Shown here: piece by piece, positions 15,917 through 24,252 of the stretch | Numbering within the stretch: position 1 is the first letter of the stretch | How the letters are laid out: each line of letters starts with the position of its first letter | DNA from: Promethearchaeota archaeon | GTDB taxonomy: Archaea > Asgardarchaeota > Lokiarchaeia > Sigyniarchaeales > SOKP01 | Assembly: GCA_011364925.1 (NCBI GenBank) | Contig: RDOA01000008.1 | Span: 1 to 36,628, forward strand | Direction of reading: 5' to 3' | DNA length: 36,628 nt | Program-made: the position numbers and the translations under genes | The notes under the pieces: model-generated | The model's input: only the letters and a program-made list of their open reading frames with translations | What the model was told of the DNA's origin: nothing | Database searches by the model: none

Positions 15917-16056
15917 GACAAAACTGTCAGCCTATCGCTCTCGAATGAGCAAATCTGTGTCATTCGAAAGAAAAGCCCGAGGTTCAAGCTTAGAGTGCTA
16001 AAGGCTTGGAAGTGTGAGAAGTTGACGATATATTTTTGGTTCGAAGTTGAGTAGAG
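15917..16056 (+). repeat. Intergenic repeat family, copy 12 (diverged full core)
   Basis: Aligns without gaps to copy 3 over about 110 bases (TCAGCCT, CTCTC, CATTCGAAAGA, CGAGGTTCA, CTTAG, TAAAGGCTTG, GTGTGAG, TGACGATA). Roughly a quarter of bases differ, mostly transitions. The strong hairpin here is CGAATGA/TCATTCG, using the same 3' arm as the CACTCG arm of other copies but a shifted 5' arm. The CCGGA tail box is lost. Confidence 0.7.
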
Positions 16057-16365
16057 AGATTGGATTTTATTATATTTACTCCCTCGACATCCCACTAAGA
16101 CCTTCTGTGATTTTCTGGAACAAGATAAGGAAAATTATTTTAACACGGATTTAAAAAGACCTATAAAGAATTGAATATTATCTTATTAAATTATAAAGAT
16201 ATGTTTTAAATTTAACTGAGTTTTAAATTTTCGATTCGCACATTGCGAGTTGTATGCGAAGCATATTCCGATTTTCACTTTGAATAAAAAGTTCAATTCT
16301 TTCTATTTTTAGGTAATCGGATTTATAATAGTAACTTGTACAAAAAACTAAAGAGTAGTAGAAAT
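16057..16365. other. AT-rich spacer before aIF1A with an inverted repeat
   Basis: No gene seen. TTCGCA at 16235-16240 and TGCGAA at 16255-16260 form a perfect 6-bp inverted repeat with a 14-base loop. ATTTATAAT at about 16319-16328 is a plausible TATA box for the aIF1A gene and would give a short leader. Confidence 0.4.
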
Positions 16366-16758
16366 ATGCCAAAGATGAAAAAAAAACAGGTAAAAAGAGG
16401 ACGGAGGAGTTCTACACCTGCTCCCACTCCGACAATCTCAAGAGTAAAAATGCCATATAGAAAAAATGGAGAAATGTTTGCGCGGGTGGTTGATATTTAT
16501 GGTCAAGAGCGGATGGGCGTGTATTGTGAAGATGGTAAACACCGTCGTGGAAGAGTCCGAGGAAAAATTAAAAAAAGAGTTTGGATAAGAAAAGGAGATT
16601 TAGTAATAATTAATCCATGGGATTTTGAAACAACAGTTGATGGTGAATCTGAGAAATGCGAAATATCTTGGAGATATTTACGCCATGAAGTCTCTTATTT
16701 AGAACGAAATAATAGAATTCCTAAATCTTTAGATATTAATAACATTCCAGTCTTCTAA
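16366..16758 (+). CDS. eif1A: Archaeal translation initiation factor 1A (aIF1A)
   Basis: 130 residues from ATG 16366. The OB fold of eIF1A/aIF1A is clear: MPYRKNGEMFARVVDIYGQE, VYCEDGKHRRGRVRGKIKKR, VWIRKGDLVIINPWDFE, ISWRYLRHEVSYLERNN. The factor binds the A site of the small ribosomal subunit and helps start-codon selection. The N-terminus has a basic extension of about 30 residues (KKKQVKRGRRSSTPAPTPT) beyond what is usual in archaea, and a short DGESEKCE insert follows PWDFETTV. A TTG at 16336 is in frame, but the ATG gives the family-typical MPK start. Confidence 0.92.
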   Translation: MPKMKKKQVKRGRRSSTPAPTPTISRVKMPYRKNGEMFARVVDIYGQERMGVYCEDGKHRRGRVRGKIKKRVWIRKGDLVIINPWDFETTVDGESEKCEISWRYLRHEVSYLERNNRIPKSLDINNIPVF

Positions 16759-16840
16759 AAATACCATTTTGAACTATATGAAAAGATAAGATTCGATCCT
16801 CTATTCTAATTTATTTTTTGTTCCAACTTCATGGGGATTT

Positions 16841-16955
16841 GCACTCGAGAATTAATGTGTGTGCGTCATTCGAAAGAGGAATTCGAGGTTTAGGCTTATC
16901 ATGGTAGGGATTTATGAGAAAGTTGGCGATACGAGTGCATTTAAGGATATTTAAG
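16841..16955 (+). repeat. Intergenic repeat family, copy 13 (diverged core)
   Basis: GCACTCGAGAATTAATGTGT, GTGCGTCATTCGAAAGAGG, AATTCGAGGTTTAGGCTTA, then GGGATTTATGAGAAAGTTGG and CGATACGAGT. The TTCGAA-AGAGGAA-TTCGAG hairpin of the core is kept with one wobble pair. Begins about 80 bases after the aIF1A stop. Confidence 0.65.
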
Positions 16956-17003
16956 TTGGCAAATAAAATATAGGAAAAGCATTTAATTATAAGAAGAAAC
17001 TAA

Positions 17004-17360
17004 TTGAAGCTTATGGAAGGGAAATATATTAGTCTCGTAACCTACAAGAAAAATGGGGATTCTAGAGCTACTCCAGTGTGGTTCGTGGAAGATGCTGAAA
17101 AACTCTATTTCGTAACAACTCAAGGAAGATATAAATTTAAACGAATAAAGAATAATCCAAATGTTAAAGTTGCACCTGCGAGCATGCGAGGCAAACCTAA
17201 AACCGAATATCTCGATGGAACAGCTCGAGTTCTCTCAGAGGATGAATTTATTCCGATCATCGCGTTGTTTAAAAAAAAATATCGCACATTCAGTTTAATG
17301 TTTAAAACGGACCGAGAGGGAGAAAAGAAACCATTTTTCATCGAAATTACCTTGAAATAA
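17004..17360 (+). CDS. PPOX-fold F420/flavin-dependent oxidoreductase family protein
   Basis: 118 residues with the split-barrel fold of the pyridoxamine-phosphate-oxidase superfamily: YISLVTYKKNGDSRATPVWF, KLYFVTTQGRYKFKRIKNNP, VKVAPASMRGKP and TEYLDGTARVLSEDE match the class often annotated as PPOX-class F420-dependent enzymes. Such proteins bind FMN or F420 as dimers; the substrate is unknown. The annotated start is TTG at 17004, just after a stop codon in frame; ATG at 17013 (MEGKYIS) is equally possible. The N-terminal helix common in relatives is missing or very short. Confidence 0.8.
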   Translation: MKLMEGKYISLVTYKKNGDSRATPVWFVEDAEKLYFVTTQGRYKFKRIKNNPNVKVAPASMRGKPKTEYLDGTARVLSEDEFIPIIALFKKKYRTFSLMFKTDREGEKKPFFIEITLK

Positions 17361-17436
17361 GCCTAGAAAATAATTAGAAGGGACCATATTATTTACGGTT
17401 TCGTTTTAGGCTCTATTGTAATCAAAAGGATTGCAC

Positions 17437-17535
17437 TTGCCAGCGAGAGTTTACAACAATCAAAAGAGAAGCTCTCAGACTTAGTGTAATGAGGGCTTTA
17501 ACATGGAAGCCGTCGACGATAAGTCTTTCGATTAA
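17437..17535 (+). repeat. Intergenic repeat family, copy 14 (strongly diverged)
   Basis: Keeps landmarks in order: CTTGCCAGCGAGAG, CAAAAGAGAAGCTCTCAGAC, TTAGTGTAATGAGGGCTTTA, GTCGACGATAAGTCTTTCGA. Its hairpin is now GAGAG/CTCTC. Begins about 75 bases after the preceding stop. Confidence 0.5.
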
Positions 17536-17586
17536 TAACGAAAATTTCATTAATCTTTTTATTGGTATTTCTCTTTTACTTTTATT

Positions 17587-18252
17587 GTGAATTGGAAAAA
17601 GAAAGTTTTGATAATACTAATTAGTGTTCTCGCGTTGGGAATAATTCTAACTCCTATAGTTAACAATTTTATTGTAATAAATTTTCAAATTTATTATATT
17701 ATAGATTACGATATAGAGGCACAGGATAGAGAGGAGATCATAAGTAGAGTAGAGACATTTAATTATAGCTCATATCTGAATCATATCCCCTGGAGTCACG
17801 ATTTATATAAAAGCTACATTGATGGGGATTATGTGATGTATTTGAAAAATAGCATTGAAAGGGACAATGGATTTCATTGGGCACTTGGGTATGAGCATTA
17901 TCTTAGATATTCATTTACGGCAAGTAATCGTTCCAGTTTGTATTTGACATATAATAATAATACGATCTTTGGCGTGGCAGATCAAGCAAACACCACCCTT
18001 TTATCTATTGATGATTATTTTTGGGACTATGTGGCGTTGTATTTAAATTTCACATGTTTATCGTATGTATATAGCAACAATAGCACGGTGTTATTGAAAA
18101 ACACGATTATTATCCATTTGAAGTTAGAATACGGTTATTTCTGTGGAAGTTTATGTGGGTTGTGGCATGATATTAATCAATATCTAGTTTTAAGTAATTC
18201 TTTAGATGTGATCGTGATTTTTATCTATTCTCTTTTTCCATCAGTTTCTTAA
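17587..18252 (+). CDS. Membrane-anchored surface protein, unknown
   Basis: 221 residues from a GTG. The N-terminus MNWKKKVLIILISVLALGII is a signal anchor; the remainder is rich in Tyr, Asn and Ser with several N-x-S/T sites (for example NNNTIF, NNSTVL), as in exported archaeal surface proteins. The C-terminal part has GYFCGSLCGLWHDINQYLVL, with two Cys that could form a disulfide, and a weakly hydrophobic end (VIVIFIYSLFPSVS). Family not recognised. It is followed 174 bases later by a second membrane protein on the same strand. Confidence 0.6.
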   Translation: MNWKKKVLIILISVLALGIILTPIVNNFIVINFQIYYIIDYDIEAQDREEIISRVETFNYSSYLNHIPWSHDLYKSYIDGDYVMYLKNSIERDNGFHWALGYEHYLRYSFTASNRSSLYLTYNNNTIFGVADQANTTLLSIDDYFWDYVALYLNFTCLSYVYSNNSTVLLKNTIIIHLKLEYGYFCGSLCGLWHDINQYLVLSNSLDVIVIFIYSLFPSVS

Positions 18253-18426
18253 AGCGATGAATATTATAAGACGATAGAAACTCTAAATTATAATTTAGAA
18301 AGATAGGACGAATTATGAGATAAAAACAAGAATATCTATGGGTATAAAAATACTTAATTTTGAATAGTTTAAAATATCACTTTAACTTATTTATTCCTTG
18401 AAATCAATTGTTGAAGAGGTTGTTAT

Positions 18427-18981
18427 ATGACCCAGAACGAGATTAAAACAGTGAGCTTGCTTGGGCTTAAAATAAATAGTAAAATCGCCGTAATTCTCTT
18501 TTACATAATTTTTCCATCAATGTTAAATTTATTCCCAATGCTGATCTATTATGGATTATCCTTTATTGAATACCCTCCCTTAGATTTATTTGCAAATCCT
18601 ATGTACCTCCTAGCTATAACGCTTTATATCGTGATACCACTTCTCTTAATTCCTCTTTTGATCTATATCTTGGTTGTGTGTATTTTGGCTCGGAAAATTT
18701 CTCGAGCTCAAGAAGTAGATAAGGTGCGCTGGTTCTGTTTTCGTTTAGACAATATTTCTCTCATCGTCCTTTTTGTATTATCTATCGTCAATCTTTTTTT
18801 CGACATTCAAGCATTATTTAGCTATATAGGTAATTTAATCACCTTTATTGGATTCTCACCTCCTCCACAAACCATACTTATTCAGATCTATACCTCGATG
18901 ATAATCATTTTATTTATGATGGGATTTTACATCTATACCTTGATTGTATGTGCGATGAATCGAAGGTTATTAAGGCAATAA
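18427..18981 (+). CDS. Four-helix membrane protein
   Basis: 184 residues with four clear membrane segments (about 17-40, 58-88, 107-130 and 152-178), for example LYIVIPLLLIPLLIYILVVC, separated by short polar loops including ARKISRAQEVDKVRWFCFRL. Both ends should be cytoplasmic. GAAGAGGTTG upstream of the ATG is a plausible ribosome-binding site. Family not recognised. Confidence 0.65.
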   Translation: MTQNEIKTVSLLGLKINSKIAVILFYIIFPSMLNLFPMLIYYGLSFIEYPPLDLFANPMYLLAITLYIVIPLLLIPLLIYILVVCILARKISRAQEVDKVRWFCFRLDNISLIVLFVLSIVNLFFDIQALFSYIGNLITFIGFSPPPQTILIQIYTSMIIILFMMGFYIYTLIVCAMNRRLLRQ

Positions 18982-19019
18982 ACTCTTTTGATAATCTTTT
19001 TTTTGCCTTTTTTGAGCAA

Positions 19020-19075
19020 ATGAGGCTTAGAGTTTTAAGGGTTTGTGTAGTAGTTAGGCGATAGAAGATTCGATA
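19020..19075 (+). repeat. Intergenic repeat family, weak copy 15
   Basis: TGAGGCTTAGAGTTTTAAGG, GTTTGTGTAGTAGTTAGGCG and ATAGAAGATTCGATATAAA match GGCTTAGGGTG, GGTTTGTGTAAG, GGCGATA and TTCGA landmarks of better copies. It begins about 40 bases after a stop. Confidence 0.45.
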
Positions 19076-19181
19076 TAAAAATTCTAATTTTTAAACATTC
19101 TAAAAAACTTCTATAAGAAAAAATCATAACTTTTAATAATCTCGTTCAAAATTCCTGAACAAACAACAGAATCAAGTTGGA

Positions 19182-20033
19182 TTATACCGTGTTATAGCCA
19201 TCATTTGGTTGATACGCTCTAAAATAATCAATCTTAAATGTTTTTGGATAGGGAACTTTTGGATCGTATTGACCTGTCCAAGCCCCTTCGAATCGATGTT
19301 CAAAAATACTAAGTAATAATTGCATCGAGTAATGAGGGGACTGATTAATCGTACGGATTTTTTTATTATCAAGATAAAAATCTAAACATGATGGTTTCCA
19401 TTCTAATCCATAAATATGATATTGAGAAGTGTCGATATTAAAATAATCTTCATAGAATTCATCTCGTATCTGTGGATCACCCCAAGGATGAACCCCGTAT
19501 CGAATGCCTGACGACTTAGAACTTGTATGAGAGCCTACTAACTCAAATATTGCGATTTCTGACGATTTTTTGGGAGAATCTTCATAACCTATCATCCATA
19601 AAGCAACATGATTAGCACTCGTTTTAAGACCCTTTGCTCTGAGTTCAAAATATCCGTATTGTGGAGTATAATTTTGAATATTTTCCTGTTCTTCTCTAAC
19701 CACCAAAGAATCGCTAAATCTGTGTTGACCTAATTTGCTTCCGAGAGGACCTGCAAATTCTCCCGTTTGAATAGAAGAGCATCTCACCTCTCCATCAAAT
19801 TCAGGGCACCATGGCTGTTGTTCTTTTGTGATTTGAAGCACTAAATTTCCGCTCTCAAAATAATAATTTGCTTTTGATTGTTCTCTGGAACTCCAATGAG
19901 GTAAGTAATATGGAATCCAATTATTATTATCAAGAATTGAACCCTCAAATTCATCATTGAACACCAGAGTATAACCTGATCTTTCCAGCGGGTTGGCCGG
20001 AAAATCTCCAAGAGATTGATTTTCATAATTCAT
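19182..20033 (-). CDS. GH16-like beta-glucanase-fold protein with altered catalytic motif
   Basis: 283 residues. The concanavalin-like fold of glycoside hydrolase family 16 shows in YTLVFNDEFEGSILDNNNW, YGYFELRAKG, HVALWMIGY, YHIYGLEWKPSCLDFYLDNK and FKIDYFRAY. The catalytic box, normally ExDxxE, reads E159-I-A161-I-F-E164: nucleophile and acid/base Glu are present but the middle Asp is Ala. There is no signal peptide, odd for an enzyme of polysaccharide breakdown. It may be a binding protein or act on an internal glycan. GAGGAATC before the ATG is a ribosome-binding site. Confidence 0.85.
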   Translation of the reverse strand: MNYENQSLGDFPANPLERSGYTLVFNDEFEGSILDNNNWIPYYLPHWSSREQSKANYYFESGNLVLQITKEQQPWCPEFDGEVRCSSIQTGEFAGPLGSKLGQHRFSDSLVVREEQENIQNYTPQYGYFELRAKGLKTSANHVALWMIGYEDSPKKSSEIAIFELVGSHTSSKSSGIRYGVHPWGDPQIRDEFYEDYFNIDTSQYHIYGLEWKPSCLDFYLDNKKIRTINQSPHYSMQLLLSIFEHRFEGAWTGQYDPKVPYPKTFKIDYFRAYQPNDGYNTV

Positions 20034-20097
20034 TTTTTTAGATTCCTCAGAAATTCTCTTTTTATTGATGTATGATTTTTAAAAGTCATTATAAAAA

Positions 20098-20964
20098 TTA
20101 TAACATATCAGAAAACAGACTTTTTCTTATACTTTTTCCCGTTTTAGTTGCTGCGATTCCTCCTTTTCCCGTCTCTTTTAATTCATATGGTAATTTACGA
20201 CCAACTTTCATCATAGCATCCACAACTTCATCTGCTGGGATAATGGATGTAACACCTGATAAAGCCATTTCAGCAGCTAAAAATGCGTTAACCACACCTA
20301 TAGCATTCCTTTTAATGCAGGGTGAAATGACTAAACCGGCAACTGGATCACAAACAAGGCCTAATAGATTTTTTAATGTTATTGCAATCGCGTTGTCTAT
20401 CTGAAGATGCGTCCCCCCTGCCATATATGTTATAGCCGCCGCTGCCATTGCAGATGCAACTCCAATTTCAGCTTGGCACCCTCCTTCACTTCCCGAAAGC
20501 ATTGCGTTATTTCCTATAATTGCTCCTATAGCTGCAGCGACGATTAAAGCATTTAATACTTCATCGTCCGACTTATTAAGGATTTCTTTCGCTTTAAAAA
20601 GAACAGCAGGCAGGGTTCCAGAAGAACCTGCTGTAGGACAAGCAACAATTAATCCCATCCCACTATTGTATTCGCCGATAGCCATTGCCCAGCCAACTGC
20701 TTCTTTTAAATTATTTCCGCAAAAAATTCCAGGTGAAAGCATTTTTTTTGCCTGATGGCTTGCTTCTTTGATAGGTAATTCAATATCACTTGTAAGGGCT
20801 TTTTCAAGGGACTGTTTCATGATATTTAGCGACTTATTAAGTTTTTCAATTATAAACTTTTTAGGAACATTATGAAATTCCATTTCATCGTTTATTATTA
20901 ATTCATGTAATGGAATCCCTAGAGTTTTAGATTCATTGAGCAGAATAGAAATTGATTCAAACAT
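20098..20964 (-). CDS. sdaAA: L-serine dehydratase, alpha subunit (iron-sulfur)
   Basis: 288 residues. It converts L-serine to pyruvate and ammonia with an oxygen-sensitive [4Fe-4S] cluster, acting with the beta subunit. Family motifs: VACPTAGSSGTLPA at about 107-120, SGSEGGCQAEIGVASAMAAA, and LGLVCDPVAGLVISPC; Cys109, Cys163, Cys205 and Cys216 are candidate cluster ligands. It overlaps the upstream beta-subunit gene by eight bases (its ATG precedes the beta stop), so the two are translationally coupled. Two-subunit forms are common in Gram-positive bacteria and scattered in archaea. Confidence 0.94.
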   Translation of the reverse strand: MFESISILLNESKTLGIPLHELIINDEMEFHNVPKKFIIEKLNKSLNIMKQSLEKALTSDIELPIKEASHQAKKMLSPGIFCGNNLKEAVGWAMAIGEYNSGMGLIVACPTAGSSGTLPAVLFKAKEILNKSDDEVLNALIVAAAIGAIIGNNAMLSGSEGGCQAEIGVASAMAAAAITYMAGGTHLQIDNAIAITLKNLLGLVCDPVAGLVISPCIKRNAIGVVNAFLAAEMALSGVTSIIPADEVVDAMMKVGRKLPYELKETGKGGIAATKTGKSIRKSLFSDML

Positions 20965-21622
20965 TAATTACCCTCACCCAAATTATTTCTGAATTATCTT
21001 TCAATGCATCAATTACATCTTCTGGTATCGCTGTATCTGCTTCAAGCCACGTTAAAGCTATCTTTTTTTTCAAATTTCTGGAGATTTTCATCGATCCTAT
21101 ATTTAATTTAAATTTTTGAAGCGTGTTTGCTATATTCACAAGTGCTCCAATCCTATCGTGATTTAATATCACTAATGTGTTCGGTTCTCCCCCAAATCCT
21201 GCTTCTAACCCATCAACTTCTTTGATTATTATGTTACCCCCTCCAATTGAGGAACCAATTACATTCATTTTTTCTGTTCCATCAAACATCTCTATGCTAA
21301 CTGAATTTGGATGATAATCTGCTCCTAAATCCACTACTTCAAACGAATAATCAAGGCCTTCTTTTTCAGCAATTTCAAATGCGTGTTTGATCATATCATC
21401 TTCAGGTGTAAATCCCAGTAATCCAGCTAAAATTGCGATATCCGTACCATGACCTTTATATGTCTCTGCAAATGAACCATGAAGCCCTATTTTTACAGAT
21501 TTAGGTTTTTTTCCAAATAATAACCGTGCGACATACGCAATTTGACACGCTCCAGCAGTATGACTTGAGCTTGGACCAACCATGATATGGCCAATAACAT
21601 CAAAGATAGAAGTGTATTTCAT
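20957..21622 (-). CDS. sdaAB: L-serine dehydratase, beta subunit with ACT domain
   Basis: 221 residues. The N-terminal domain carries the family signature HIMVGPSSSHTAGACQIAYV near residue 12. The C-terminal part from about 145 is an ACT domain (NTLVILNHDRIGALVNIANT), the usual serine-sensing module. First gene of a two-gene operon with the alpha subunit. No strong ribosome-binding site is seen before the ATG. Confidence 0.94.
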   Translation of the reverse strand: MKYTSIFDVIGHIMVGPSSSHTAGACQIAYVARLLFGKKPKSVKIGLHGSFAETYKGHGTDIAILAGLLGFTPEDDMIKHAFEIAEKEGLDYSFEVVDLGADYHPNSVSIEMFDGTEKMNVIGSSIGGGNIIIKEVDGLEAGFGGEPNTLVILNHDRIGALVNIANTLQKFKLNIGSMKISRNLKKKIALTWLEADTAIPEDVIDALKDNSEIIWVRVINV

Positions 21623-21756
21623 AACTTATTTCAACTTAATTTAATATATAAATATTTACGATTCTTGCTTGTACTTAGTTCGAGATCTATTCATTGAAAC
21701 AACATTTTTATTAACGGTTTACTTTTTACTGATCTAAGGCAAAGTTAAATTAAAAC

Positions 21757-22137
21757 TTGTTACGCGTGAATTATAAAAGCAACCCCCAATATTCATTTCC
21801 AAGATACAAAATTTTATTGATTTCTAAGGATAAACCAACCATCCAGTTGATGAACAGCTATTTTGATAGCAAGCAGTTTAGTGTTTATAATGCGTTAAGT
21901 TTTGCTCAAGCTCGGGAGGAATTAAAACGCTATATCCCCCTTTTAATCTTATTGGACAGGAGTCTTCCAGAGGATAACCGGAACATACTCATGGAACAAT
22001 TGAAACTCGATAAAAGGTTGAGTAAAGTTCCGATTAAAATCTTTGTAAGAAAGGAGTTTGAAAGAAAGAGCTTTTTTAAGGTTAGAAAAGAAGCTCAATC
22101 CTACAAAGAAGATATTGTTGATTATTACAAATTTTAA
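21757..22137 (+). CDS. Stand-alone response-regulator receiver domain
   Basis: 126 residues from TTG (GTG at 21766 is an alternative). YKILLISKDKPTIQLMNSYF starts the receiver fold; the phospho-acceptor Asp67 is kept in LILLDRSLPED, unlike the receiver-LRR fusion. The conserved Thr/Ser and the C-terminal Lys-Pro are poorly preserved (KIFVRKEFE, SYKEDI), so signalling may be weak or unusual. No output domain and no kinase gene nearby. Confidence 0.75.
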   Translation: MLRVNYKSNPQYSFPRYKILLISKDKPTIQLMNSYFDSKQFSVYNALSFAQAREELKRYIPLLILLDRSLPEDNRNILMEQLKLDKRLSKVPIKIFVRKEFERKSFFKVRKEAQSYKEDIVDYYKF

Positions 22138-22175
22138 ATCTTCTTGACCATCACTTCTAAAAAAATTAGATAATA

Positions 22176-22212
22176 TTTGCGTAGAGATATTCTAAGATTG
22201 AAAGGATTTTTT
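22176..22212 (+). repeat. Possible last copy of the intergenic repeat (tail remnant)
   Basis: GCGTAGAGATATTCTAAGAT, TGAAAGG and a T run lie 40 bases after a stop, at the position and in the order expected for the tail, but only AGATTGAAAG is convincing. Confidence 0.3.
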
Positions 22213-22237
22213 TAGTTAATTAAATTAATTTAACATT

Positions 22238-22726
22238 ATGAAAATTCTAGTTATTTATTTCACGATGTCAGGAAGGACGAAAAAAACTGCTGAAGCGATC
22301 GCAAGTGCTCTACGCGACCATGAGGTGAGTTTTTTACCTATACAATTGACTGGTAAATTTATCGAAAAGATAAAAAAATTAGATAAATTCGAGAACAACG
22401 ATTATTCAGACATAGAGTCCCAACTTACGGCGCTTAATGCCGTAAACTATGGTTTAATGATAATCGGTATGCCTACCTATGGAAATTTTCCTCCCAAGGT
22501 TTATAGCGAAATCTTAAGGAGGTTGAACGATTTAAACGGGAAAATGGTAGTATTATTCAATACCGCTCGATTTTCTGGTGGAAATTGTCTTGAATATATG
22601 AAAGAAAAGATTGAAGAAGTTGGTGGTAAAGTAATCGAGCAATCTAAATTTAGGAAATTATTCTGGATTGGGACCAAAAATGCGATTAAGTTTGGTAACC
22701 AAATCAATGAGACTATTACTTCATGA
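22238..22726 (+). CDS. Flavodoxin-like protein
   Basis: 162 residues. KILVIYFTMSGRTKKTAEAI is the FMN-phosphate loop, NYGLMIIGMPTYGNFPPKVY the second loop, and MVVLFNTARFSGGNCLEYMK the third, with an insert of about 20 charged residues after strand two. It is probably a flavin-binding electron carrier or quinone-reductase-like protein of the cytoplasm. It differs clearly from the flavodoxin at 15.2 kb, so the two are not a recent duplication. Confidence 0.85.
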   Translation: MKILVIYFTMSGRTKKTAEAIASALRDHEVSFLPIQLTGKFIEKIKKLDKFENNDYSDIESQLTALNAVNYGLMIIGMPTYGNFPPKVYSEILRRLNDLNGKMVVLFNTARFSGGNCLEYMKEKIEEVGGKVIEQSKFRKLFWIGTKNAIKFGNQINETITS

Positions 22727-22845
22727 AGCAGAGAAAAAATCCATAAAGAGAATTACACTCTAAAATTTAATATTGGTGAAGTTATTAGATTATGAGAGTT
22801 TTTAAAAATTTTAGAGAATTCTTAAAAAGCAAAAAAAAAAAAAGG

Positions 22846-23358
22846 TTATCGATAGGATATTTCCCAAATACCTTTAAACTCTTTCTGATTATTCAACTTT
22901 CCTGAAACAATCACCTCGTGGCATTCATGTAATTTTAATAGGGTGATAAGTGAACTTCGATCGAACTTCACCATCAAGTCGAGAAGGTTGTCATTATCGA
23001 AATCATAAATCTGCGTCGGTTTTTCTTCCGCAGGTATCTCATTGTTAAGTAAAACAGTGCTAAGATCAATGTTTTCTACACTATACCCCTCTGGTAATTC
23101 TATGTAAACGGTTATCCATTTTCCTTTACTATTCAAATTTAGAGTGTGTGGATTAAGCCTTATTGATGCTACTATCACATCATTGTCCTTATCTTTGTCC
23201 TGATCTGGCTTTTCTTCATGTTGTGTATCATCAATATCCTTTTCAATTGGAATATCATCGTCATATTGCGATTCAGTAAAAAATGTGCTAATACCTGAAC
23301 TAAAAATTATCCCAAAACCAAAGAACACAACTAAAATTCCTGCTATTTTTTTCTGCAT
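22846..23358 (-). CDS. Membrane-anchored surface protein with conserved beta domain
   Basis: 170 residues from ATG 23358 (a GTG nine bases upstream is in frame; GTGA before the ATG favours the ATG). A signal anchor (IAGILVVFFGFGIIFSSGI) is followed by an acidic spacer (DKDKDND) and a domain of about 110 residues with LNPHTLNLNSKGKWITVYIE, LPEGYSVENIDLSTVLLN and YDFDNDNLLDLMVKFDRSS. I know this domain from many archaeal and bacterial surface proteins; the DxDxD stretch resembles a calcium-binding loop. It is probably displayed outside the cell. Confidence 0.75.
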   Translation of the reverse strand: MQKKIAGILVVFFGFGIIFSSGISTFFTESQYDDDIPIEKDIDDTQHEEKPDQDKDKDNDVIVASIRLNPHTLNLNSKGKWITVYIELPEGYSVENIDLSTVLLNNEIPAEEKPTQIYDFDNDNLLDLMVKFDRSSLITLLKLHECHEVIVSGKLNNQKEFKGIWEISYR

Positions 23359-23367
23359 GAAGCTCAC

Positions 23368-23688
23368 ATTTCAGTAAAAAAAAACCCTACAAAATGATAA
23401 AATAACTCATATTTAAATATTTGCTAATTTTTCGACCGATTTTTTCATTTTTTTCTCGGAAATTATTAGAAAATCGCTTTCTGGAGAATTAAATAGAACT
23501 TTGTTCCTTTTTTTCCCATGAATTAATGGAATTAATTCATCAATTTTTAATGGACAGAAACGACCTAAATAAAAGAATTAAAACTTAAATGACACCCTAA
23601 TGCATTTAAATATTAAGCAGATTTATTTAAAATTTAACAGAACCATCTTTTTTAATTAAGCGTAATCAAATATCTATGGGGAGAAATC
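23368..23688. other. Divergent intergenic region with an operator-like palindrome
   Basis: 321 bases between divergent genes. TATA-like boxes face each way: ATTTAAATATG in minus reading near 23407-23418, and CATTTAAATATT at about 23603-23614. Between them, 23520-23538 is a perfect 8+8 inverted repeat, GAATTAAT-GGA-ATTAATTC, a possible regulator site for either gene. Confidence 0.4.
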
Positions 23689-24252
23689 TTGGATTGGATA
23701 AAACTTGCAAAGATCAAAAACTATTTATCTAACAGGATAGATGAGATAAAGGAGGGAAGTTACGTTCCCTCATATAAACAAATTAAAGCTTTGCCGGAAT
23801 TCAAGGGTGTTAGTGAGGAAACTTTTAATGTCGCTCGAAAGGAGTGGTATTTACGACATTTTGGTATGCGGGCAAAAAAGTTTACCGCACATTTAAAACT
23901 AATCAAGGAGGGCAACCTCTCTGAGTTGGTTCGGAACAATTATATGACGCAGTTGGAAGAGACAAAGCCACAGTACATCTCTGAGAAGGAATATACGGAA
24001 TATGCTATTAAAAAGCTAAAAAAGGATGTTTATAATGGATTGTGTTTTTTAATTCCAGGAGTACTGCTCTTAGCAAATGCACTTGTTGTTATGATTGTTC
24101 TTCATTGGGATTGGAATTATATAGGCGGATATGTTCAACTTGCGTCTATAATTATGTGTATTGGTCTATTTGCAATGGGTATTGGAATTTTAGTTATGAT
24201 TCACCCCAGGATTAAAGCTCGAAAACTTGAAAATGACCTTATGAAATTATAG
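23689..24252 (+). CDS. Helical protein with two C-terminal membrane helices
   Basis: 187 residues from a TTG that follows GGGGAGAAATC. Residues 1-115 are charged and helical, with a motif GSYVPSYKQIKALPEFKGVS that looks like a small folded unit. Two membrane helices at about 120-145 and 150-172 form a hairpin, and the end is basic. The N-terminal domain should face the cytoplasm. Family not recognised. Confidence 0.6.
   Translation: MDWIKLAKIKNYLSNRIDEIKEGSYVPSYKQIKALPEFKGVSEETFNVARKEWYLRHFGMRAKKFTAHLKLIKEGNLSELVRNNYMTQLEETKPQYISEKEYTEYAIKKLKKDVYNGLCFLIPGVLLLANALVVMIVLHWDWNYIGGYVQLASIIMCIGLFAMGIGILVMIHPRIKARKLENDLMKL

Noticed and set aside
15845-16095. Open frames on both strands over repeat copy 12
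   Set aside because: Other copies of the same repeat have stops in the matching frame, and differences between copies show little third-position bias, so coding is unlikely.
16336-16365. TTG start for aIF1A
   Set aside because: The ATG at 16366 gives the family-typical MPK start, and the TATA box position fits it better.
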